Origin: Phoronis australis
Taxonomy: Eukaryota > Phoronida > Phoronidae
Reading direction: 5' to 3'
Assembly (NCBI GenBank): GCA_002633005.1
Contig: NMRA01000271.1
Location: forward strand, 351,028-415,027
DNA length: 64,000 nt
Positions within the stretch are counted from its first letter, which is position 1. Every line of letters begins with the position of its first letter. Below, piece after piece: positions 56,680 to 64,000 of the stretch. The notes beneath the pieces were generated by a model. That model was given only the letters and a program-made list of their open reading frames with translations. It did no database searches and had not been told where the DNA came from. The position numbers and the translations under genes were made by a program.

Positions 56680-57960
56680 TGAAGATATTTGATGCCAATA
56701 AAACTTTGAAGTACAATTTAATAGATAACATAGTAAACTAAATTTTTCTGCAAATACTTTTGAAATTGAAGAAGTCCAACTCATTTAGTTTAAATCTGTA
56801 GCAACTTCTTTACTTAATTTTTAAAGCTGCCTTTGTAATACTTTATCATTTTAAGGTTATCTCCAACCTTATTCACAAAAAATTGCCATTTTTACAATAT
56901 TTCACAAGTGTCTAGTAAAATACCTGATCTTCATTCTCGGGGAACTTCAAATACAAACTATATACTGCATAGAGAGAAAAAAAGATTTAACAGAACCAAC
57001 TTGAAACTGCAAAACCGTGTGAACATTTGTTTACTACTTATCCGAGGTTAAAGGTTAAAGGGCAGCTTCGTATACCCTCAGTCCTTTCATTCACAAAATC
57101 GCGATAACATTGAGTAAACGAGGTGTTTTTCATGGTAGAATGGTGCCTGGGAAAACAAAAGACAAAACGTACTTTTGATCCTAAAGAAGTTGTGCATCTA
57201 CATGCAGGACCGTTGGCGAATGCTCACCTCAGGCCTCTGTGGTCATGAACATAGCAAGTTAAGTGAAAAGAGTTCAATCCTCACCCTAATTCCTTCATTT
57301 AATTAATAAATTGACATTTTAGTGTTTCAGTCTCATGCTAAAGACATGCTTTAACCACCGATTCGATTTTTGTTATCCATTTCTTACTTGGGTTCGTATC
57401 AGTCTCCCAGCACGTGACGTGTACTGGTTACGTTTATAACAATGAACTGTGACCTATTTACATATAAAAGTAGGTCAAATGGTCGCAAACAACAGTAGTT
57501 AGCTGGAAACGGTACATTCTTAATGATAATTAAGTTAATTACGCACTTCAAAATCAGTTGACATTGCGAGTGAATGTTGAAATAGCAAACATATTTAAGG
57601 CTTGTATAGACCTAGTTCACGCCGACAGGAGGCGCGTTCCAAAACGAGGCTTGCTACGATAGCTTTGTTGGCTTATCGGCATAGTGTATTCCGCGTTGCT
57701 TGAACGGCTGAAAAAATACGCACTCTCAACTGTCCGTTTTACAATCCCTAAGGTGGTTGAGATTCGGAAGTGTTCGTTGCCATACACCATGAAGATGGAA
57801 ATATGGCCTTGTAAAATTTATGTTTTCAAAAAGTTAGATCATATTTTAATTGTCGCATTTCGGTTGCCGAGCATCATAGCAACGACCAGAGAATCTTCGG
57901 TCGCAGCCAGGCTGTGTTTTCACGACTACGAGTTGAAACATGATGTATTTTTCTTTCCAA
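56680..57960. other. No recognisable gene
   Basis: A 97-codon plus-strand frame at 57684-57977 runs into a repeat and shows no family features. Confidence 0.45.
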
Positions 57961-57967
57961 AAAGGGC

Positions 57968-58255
57968 AGGGCCCTAAATCCCTTGATTTCGGGGCCCAAT
58001 ATTGGCCTTATTCCCCCACGAGGCCTAAAAATTCCCCTAGTGATTGAAAATTTCTCTCCGGAGTTCAAATCACCTGTAACCACACAGGTGACAATTTGAA
58101 AGAACACAAAATGCTACTTGAGACAGAGCCCAAAAAGGGTGGGGGTGCTATTGATGGTGATCGAGAGGTAGATTTTTCCCCTCACTCGGCGAAAAAATTC
58201 CCCTCTCAGAAGGCACAGACACCTTTCCCCTCGGATGAGCGAGGCCCGTGAAGAA
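57968..58255 (+). repeat. Dispersed repeat, copy A (AATTCCCC-rich)
   Basis: It aligns with 61840-62135: CTTGATTTCGGGGC versus CTCGATTTTGGGGC, then ATTCAAATCAC, TGTAAC, CAGGTGACAA, GGTGGG and CCCCTC landmarks. A long-diverged pair in the same orientation. Confidence 0.6.
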
Positions 58256-58552
58256 ACATGAAAGCTATGCTTGCTCTGTCCAGTTAACTGAAACTGAGCT
58301 CTAAAACACGGTTATGCTTTGGACAAACAAATTAGGTGTCTTAATTTTAAAATTCAACTTGGTCCAGAAGATATTTGAAACTTTAAACACATGAAATAGA
58401 CGTACGAACTATTAAAACCAAGAAAGCAGAACTGATGGTGAAATAATTTTTATTTTCAATTACAAGCCTGGTTTTTTATTTTAATAGAATTATTTTTAAT
58501 AACATCAATTATTCTTTCTGATTAATGACAAATCAACTGTTTGTCCCCCTGG

Positions 58553-59060
58553 CAGGGCTTGGAATGACCAATGACAAAATACGCGGAAACGTTGAAACTT
58601 TTACGGCCCAAATCATGCCCGATAACCAGCCTTGGAATGGTCAATGTGAACCTTTCCCCGACAAAAATCGGGAGGACTAAAAAAAAAAAACGTTACCACC
58701 ATCAGTAGCATGCATCTGCGTCCTTTTAGCTCACCCGTCCACTCCCAACCCACACATTTTTGTCTGCAGAGTGGTAGTATTTGTCGCCGCGCTTAACAAT
58801 AACACGAGACGCCATTGAAAATCCCACCACGCTGTCCCAGGTGCCCCGGCAATGTTGACAATTTACGTTCCTCCGAAACATAAAGAGCAACTTCCGCTTT
58901 TCGAGGTGAACGTCGTCTGCAACGCCGCGGTAAGAAAGGAATTTGCCGCAGAGATTTTATATCAAATCCGATTTTTTTACGCGGAAATATTATAAAAAAA
59001 GCGGAAAGCACATTTGAAAAAATCGGAAATCCGCGTTTCCGCGGAAAATTCCAAGCCCTG
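58553..59060. mobile_element. hAT-like MITE, 508 bp
   Basis: Termini CAGGGCTTGGAAT and ATTCCAAGCCCTG are perfect inverted repeats (13 bp). The flanks share CCCTGG (58547-58552 and 59061-59066). CAGGG is the usual hAT end; the visible duplication is 6 rather than 8 bp, perhaps by mutation. GCGGAAA motifs recur inside. No transposase is present. Confidence 0.75.
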
Positions 59061-59289
59061 CCCTGGTCCCTACCTCAACAGGACCTAGGCTATGCTCGGT
59101 GTTAATATTCTTTATCAAAAAATTCAACCAGATGTGACTAATTTCACATGGCAGATGACCTGGTTCATCGTGTAGAAAGCATTTTTATCAACAATTTACA
59201 AGAAAAAACGTAACCCTGCATTCAGCATGATACCTAATCTGAAACACTGCGATCGCCGCAATTTGGTCACATTTACTTTTCATGTTACA

Positions 59290-60236
59290 AACCTTGAGTG
59301 TAGAGATCGGAAATTGGTGAGCTACTGATACCAAATGGTAATCGTGAGTAGGCGTACATGCCTTTGTGTGTATTAATGGTAACCAGTTTTTGTGAGTCAG
59401 TGTCTAACAACATTTGCTGATAGGCACACCGCAAATCAGTCTTGGAGTAACTGTCAGCTCCAGCCAGTTTAGCAAACACTTCGTCCAGTGTAGGGATCGG
59501 AAATTGGTCAGTTTTAATTGACTGTGACCTTAAAGTCACCACATAGCCTCACACTGCCATCCGCTTTGGGAATACAAACAAGTGGGGTGGCCCACTCACT
59601 GTAATCCACACGTTTGATGATGCCCTCGTTCTCCATTTGCACCAATTCTTTCTCGACCGCGGCACGTAGTGCAAACGGAACCAGTTGGGCCCTCAAGAAA
59701 ATGGGTGTTACGTCGTCGTGGAGCTTAGCTTCCATTCCTTTTATGGTTCCCAATTCTCGTTTGAAGACGTTTGGGTATTTTGTCTGGAACTCATTGATCC
59801 AGTCGGTGATGACGTATTGACCATCCGTAGGTCTTTTCAATTGGTCAGCCAGTTGGTGCCAATCCAACTTTAACTGACTCAGCCACACTCGACCCAGCAA
59901 AGGAGGGGTGTGGCGATCCGCTCGTACAATCGTTAGTGGCAAAATTGCCACATTTTGGCCTTCATATTCAACGTCTACAGTGATTTGTCCCACAACATCT
60001 AATTGCGCTCCGGCATATGCGTGCATATTCTGCTGTCTAGGTTTCAAGGGAATATATTTGAAATGTTTCTCATAGTCAGCGAAACTTATGACCGATGATC
60101 CTAGCTGCACCAAGGTCAAATTCCATATTGAATAGAATTCCGTCAATCTTAATAGGAACCTTGATTGCTGGCGGTACGGGTGAGGACGTTTCATCAGTGG
60201 CAAATAATAAATCAATTGTAATGTCGTCATCTCCAA
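59290..60236 (-). pseudogene. gypsy-type reverse transcriptase, truncated
   Basis: The first frame gives FKRELGTIKGMEAKLHDDVT, a VEKELVQMENEGIIKRV segment and SEWATPLVCIPKADGSVR. The second frame continues TDQFPIPTLDEVFAKLAGAD, YSKTDLRCAYQQM and YSRLPFGISSSP. A frameshift lies near 59520. The frame leaves the family exactly after GISSSP, where a copy of its own TTCCGATC-CTACACT stretch follows. Confidence 0.8.
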
Positions 60237-60507
60237 CGAAATGTGCCCGATTTTGTGCCCCTTTCTGACATTCCGATTTCAAATGTCTAGTTGTCTGGCG
60301 TGTGGTTGTTGAGCCCACAGCGCCAACACTGTTTCCGCTGAGTTCCTTGACCATTTCTCTGCGTTCCGTGTGACTATGTTTCGTTTCTCGGCGTGTACGG
60401 GGTACTTCTCGCTCTCGGGTTTGCGTTATACGATTTCCTTCCTTGAACTCGATTCACTGCGCCCGTTGCAGCATTTTCCGCGCTATTGCCTCCCGGATGA
60501 ATGTTCT
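60076..60507 (-). pseudogene. gypsy-type zinc knuckle and protease region
   Basis: In one frame CWRCGLNNH shows the first part of a CCHC knuckle, then a stop; another frame holds HLKSECQKGAQNRAHFVGDD. The protease-like piece VPIKIDGILFNMEFDLGAA has Leu where Asp-Thr/Ser-Gly is normal. At least two frameshifts. Confidence 0.65.
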
Positions 60508-61020
60508 TCATGTGTTTGCTGCCGTTTCCTGCGCAACCGCTTCTTTGATCGCCTCGTCAAATGTAAATTCTTTGGCAAGCAGTCTCTTTTTGATGTTGTC
60601 AGATCGTATTCTGCAAATGAACCTGTCTCTTAGATTGTCGTTCAGTGCGTCTGCCGTAAATTCGCAAGTTCCCGACATTTTTCGAAGCTCCCGTACAAAT
60701 TCCATGACTGATTGTCCCTCTTTTTGGACTATGGAATGGAACCTATATCTCTCCGCCGTTTTCAGTCTTGTTGGCTTAAAATAATTTTTAAACAAGGTAC
60801 ATATGTCATCATATGATTTTGTCGCCAGACTGGCAAGAAATGCAAAGTCTTTCACAACTTGGTAGCAGTCTGCCCCCATGCTGCTCAGAAAAACCGCCCG
60901 TTTCTTGACTGCTTTGTCCGATAAATCGGCCGTAACTAAAAATTGTTCTAAACGTTCCAAATAGCTGTCCATATCTTCCCGTTTGTTGTACTCCTCGCAC
61001 TGAATCGTCCTCGAAGCCAT
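60508..61020 (-). CDS. gypsy-type gag (capsid region)
   Basis: 170 residues starting MASRTIQCEEYNKREDMDSY, 13 bases after the presumed LTR. It has the retrotransposon gag pattern: YLERLEQFL, AVFLSSMGADCYQVV, LFKNYFKPTRLKTAERYRFH and SVMEFVRELRKM. The frame ends after FTFDEAIKEAVAQE, before the zinc knuckle. It is intact in itself, but the element is not. Confidence 0.8.
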   Translation of the reverse strand: MASRTIQCEEYNKREDMDSYLERLEQFLVTADLSDKAVKKRAVFLSSMGADCYQVVKDFAFLASLATKSYDDICTLFKNYFKPTRLKTAERYRFHSIVQKEGQSVMEFVRELRKMSGTCEFTADALNDNLRDRFICRIRSDNIKKRLLAKEFTFDEAIKEAVAQETAANT

Positions 61021-61033
61021 TTCTCGTCGCCAA

Positions 61034-61236
61034 TGTTACGTTTATCGTTGGGTAGCCAGAGTGGAAGGAACAACAATTATTCGAGTGATAATGAAATACG
61101 TCTATTCGTGATCGTGGTAATACAAGCAGTGAACGTGCAACTACAAACTGATGGTGAAACCATCACGTGACTACACAACATAACACGTGTTCTCTAAAAA
61201 TAGTACATGACATAAACTAAATCATTCATACATCAC
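61034..61236 (-). repeat. Putative 5' LTR of the gypsy-type element
   Basis: On the minus strand it runs from about TGATGTATGAATG to CGTAACA, followed at once by TTGGCGACGAG, a common leader in Ty3/gypsy elements of invertebrates. With no 3' LTR to compare, the outer boundary is a guess. Confidence 0.5.
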
Positions 61237-61239
61237 AAG

Positions 61240-61740
61240 GGCAGCTACTGGGTAATGGGGAGATTGGCTGGACGGAATTGTAAGTGAGACTGGTCCCGAG
61301 CTGTGCTTGAAGGTATAGTGATGACCACAGAATCGCCAGAGGGGGGGGACGATGTCGCTGACCTGTATGACGTGGGAGGAGAGCGAGGAGGAGACTGTGA
61401 ATATTAATTGGAAATATCAATTATTGATGCCGAAGTGTTTATTGTTTATTTCTTTTTGCCACTGAACCAGGATTGTCACCATGTATCTAACTATGTGTAG
61501 TGGCTACGACAATGTGTTGTTTAGTAGGCCTACATGGGATTTCCAATGTCTCACCCTTATGACTGGACCGTGCATGCATGACTCTGAAAAGCGGGCACAC
61601 TCACTAAGAAGTACTTACTGACACTTTTGTACATGGGAGACAATTGGAGCAACCCTGCAGCTGCATTTTCATCTCTGAAAGACAATAAGAACAAATCTCT
61701 TTACCTTCTTCCTGCTGTTTCTGCCTCTTACAAGGGCGTA
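61240..61740. other. No recognisable gene
   Basis: Flank upstream of the gypsy-type element. No second LTR or coding sequence was recognised. Confidence 0.4.
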
Positions 61741-61839
61741 TCTGGGAAGGAAGGGAGCCAACATTTTTCCAAACTTTAATCTCCCAAATCTCAATTAATC
61801 CTCAAATTAAGTTTATATGTACTCCTAGGATCTTAAATC

Positions 61840-62135
61840 TCTCGATTTTGGGGCTGAATATCCGCTCCATTCCAACTAAAAATGTTCAAAATCTATGCAA
61901 AATTCCCCGCATGAGACCAAAACTTCCCCTCAAGAGACTAAACAATTCCCTTGATATTCAAATCACTTGTAACTCAAACACAAAGGTGACAACTATTGAG
62001 GCAAAGCCTGTGAGGGCTAGTGACAGGGGTGGGCGTGATATTGAAGGTGACCGGGGGGCGGGAGGAGTAGAATTTCCGGCCCTCACACAAAGAATTCCCT
62101 CACAAGGCACAGGCACCATTCCCCTCTCTTAGGTG
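61840..62135 (+). repeat. Dispersed repeat, copy B (AATTCCCC-rich)
   Basis: Partner of 57968-58255. A 94-codon frame here (61848-62132) is not shared by the partner and is not a gene. Confidence 0.6.
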
Positions 62136-62139
62136 AATA

Positions 62140-63275
62140 AGGGCACTGACTAAATTACGATGTCACCAATTTAGGACACAAAACGGCCAATAAGTAAAAG
62201 TTCACTTCATCATTTTTCCGCAAAGGATAGGTAGCCCAAAATTAAATGCTTTTCCATGTTCAGGGGCCTGTTTCATGGAAATAACTTCAGACAGTACTTT
62301 GGTCATATGCTCCCACTGAACAACTAATGAAAAAGGGTTTAGTCAAGCAATCATGAATCCATCACAGTCTAAGAGAAACAATTTATAGAAATCAGTAACA
62401 AGCGGTGATGGGTATATTCTTAGAGACTATGGGCTTTAGCACAAGTGAGCTTTATTTACTCTTCTTAAAGAGTTGTATGGAGCGCAAGACAAAATTTCTC
62501 TTTTAAAGCCTGGAGATGTTGCATGCTTCTAACTATGCTTGTGTATAACAGAAACTAAACGACAAAGCCATTTTAACAATGCAATTATATTCACTGACAA
62601 CTTCTGTGAAGACAAAATATTCTGCAAATAGATGACCTTTGCACTAACGATGTACGTTGCGAGCTCACATAGCCCGCATCGTGCAGTGTTATTCCCCGGC
62701 ACCGCGTCACAATACTTACTGGACACGGTTCAATGATTTGTGACGGATCATTTTCTCCACAGTACTCGTTCTTAAAAACATTAATTTGGGCAATTTTCAA
62801 CCTACTTCATATTGACATTGTCACAATGTGTCGTGTTTTAAAATAATTTGGACAAGCAATCGAAGAGATAAGGAATTAGCCTGCAAGTTCCACATCAACT
62901 TTAAGACACTTTTCAGGAAATAGGCAGGTTTTGTACAATAACTGCCATAAGACAATGCCCCAATAGTCATGTTACAATCAATTGAAAACTGAAAAAAGTC
63001 AATTTTTGGGAAATGGTTTTGTCTGAAATTGGTGAGATTTCCCCGTACCATTATCACCAAATCTGTGCACTTATCCAAATATCTGGAAATCTACAAAATG
63101 TCATTTAGTTAAAAGTATATAGAATTGAACTCTAGATTTCATACCACAAAGTCATTGACTGAGTCATCCTTTCGGTAAAACGTTTTGGATAAAAAGAAAT
63201 GAACAATAATAGCAAAACAACAGTTCTGTATCAAAACATGACGCATTTTTTTTTGATGGGTGTGTTATCAACAGA
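62140..63275. other. No recognisable gene
   Basis: AT-rich sequence; short frames on the minus strand at 62529-63078 lack family resemblance. Confidence 0.45.
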
Positions 63276-63278
63276 CTT

Positions 63279-64000
63279 AAAAGGGGACTGTAGTCAAAAT
63301 AATGTTGCAGTTAATCGGTTCTAACATACAAATAAAACTCACATGTGCCAGACTTTCGTGCCAAACAAAAGCTGATTCGTATTCATGGTCAAAACACTAA
63401 ATCCTGAAAGCGATCGCTGATTGGCTGATGTGTCAGTGACGTGAACGGCGGGGTATCGGCTGCTTTACACATTCATTGCTTATGTCATATTTTGAAGAGT
63501 TTACATCGTGATTTATCCTTGTACCAATCGTCCTTATTTTTGTTGTTTGCCACAGTGCTGTAAAAGGTTCCCTATGCCTTTTCGTGTGGCTGTATGGCAC
63601 CCGGTTGCTCAAACTCTTCGGAAAAGGTGTCTTCTAAAGGGATGGTCATCGCATACCATTGCCGGGTTACCCAAGCCTTGGCCCAAAGCTGTTTACTAAA
63701 TATAGGCCTACAGGTTTGAGCCGGTATGGGTAAAAAATGGACAAATAAAATCTGACTCAAAATTACTGCCATTAAAACTAATCTCATCCTTTAGTAAACC
63801 TATTAACCAGGTTCCTAGAGTAAACTAACTTCAGTATTTACCGGAGTTGGAAAAGTTAGCGATCGTTCGTCGGCTGGTGCTAAAATTGTGATGTGTTCTC
63901 TTGAGTCGGCTTTTTGCGATTACGTCATCTGACCTTTGCCAGTTTCTTTTCCCCCCCGATTCTTTTAAGTGTTCGTGGCTGCCGGTACCTCGGTTGCATA
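63279..64000 (+). mobile_element. THAP-bearing dispersed repeat, copy 2 (cut by the window end)
   Basis: It aligns with 29845-30560 along its whole visible length. The THAP-like start near 63574 (MPF, then GCTCAAACTC) is altered by substitutions and a ~15-base insertion after GTGTCTTCTA, so it is non-coding. It continues beyond the right edge. Confidence 0.6.

Larger units (their letters stand above)
59290..61236 (-). mobile_element. Truncated Ty3/gypsy-type LTR retrotransposon
   Basis: On the minus strand: a putative 5' LTR, a TTGGCGACGAGAA leader, gag, a zinc knuckle broken by a frameshift, an aspartic-protease region, and a reverse transcriptase that stops before its catalytic YxDD block. 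Integrase and 3' LTR are absent. The left end joins unrelated DNA through a duplicated ~20-bp piece of the RT. Inactive copy. Confidence 0.85.

Noticed and set aside
57684-57977. 97-residue plus-strand frame
   Set aside because: It runs into a dispersed repeat, and shows no domain or splice signal.
59614-60784. Several plus-strand frames of 60-113 residues
   Set aside because: Antisense shadows of the minus-strand gypsy gag and RT.

Overview
The window is metazoan nuclear DNA: genes split by GT-AG introns, low gene density, AT-rich introns, and a dense mixture of Ty3/gypsy, DIRS-type, LINE and DNA-transposon remnants. One gene is identified securely, PIK3R4/VPS15, whose residues are close to the vertebrate protein. 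The repeat repertoire suits a marine invertebrate; the species cannot be fixed from sequence alone. There are two assembly gaps (22710-23048 and 54078-54731) and one isolated N (41168). All bacterial-style features (operons, ribosome binding sites, CRISPR) are absent, and no tRNA or rRNA gene was recognised.

Layout. (1) 0.57-12.3 kb, minus strand: nine consecutive exons of PIK3R4/VPS15, the scaffold pseudokinase of the class III PI3-kinase complex. They are in phase throughout and give 517 codons, from the kinase N-lobe to the HEAT repeats. The N-terminal exon(s) were not found, and the C-terminal HEAT/WD40 part lies beyond the left edge. Its introns hold a THAP-domain fragment, two copies of a ~2 kb repeat (one folded back on itself, one carrying a hAT-like MITE) and a 75-bp minisatellite that repeats a splice acceptor. 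(2) 12.3-17.8 kb: no recognisable gene. (3) 17.86-33.23 kb, plus strand: a candidate multi-exon gene with small lysine-rich exons and a last exon encoding a complete, catalytically intact EEP (APE-like) endonuclease domain without a reverse transcriptase. Its introns carry tandem-duplicated blocks, and a ~2.65 kb TA-flanked inverted-repeat element lies inside it. (4) 34.8-37.3 kb: a repeat array with CTCF-like cores about every 146 bp. (5) 39.2-45.7 kb: a LINE zinc-finger fragment, two 3' pieces of an RNase-H-bearing LINE with T-rich tails, and a decayed DIRS-type tyrosine-recombinase retrotransposon between them. (6) 46.4-49.7 kb: a possible TIR-bounded element containing an inverted copy of the ~2 kb repeat. 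(7) 51.0-56.7 kb: small exons of an unrecognised gene, partly duplicated on both sides of the second gap. (8) 58.5-61.2 kb: a hAT-like MITE, then a broken minus-strand Ty3/gypsy element with its 5' LTR. (9) 63.3 kb to the end: a second copy of a THAP-bearing repeat first seen at 29.8-30.6 kb.

The strongest candidate for something undescribed is the stand-alone EEP nuclease exon at 32.43-33.23 kb. Its splice phase matches upstream basic exons, which suggests that a host gene captured a LINE endonuclease domain.
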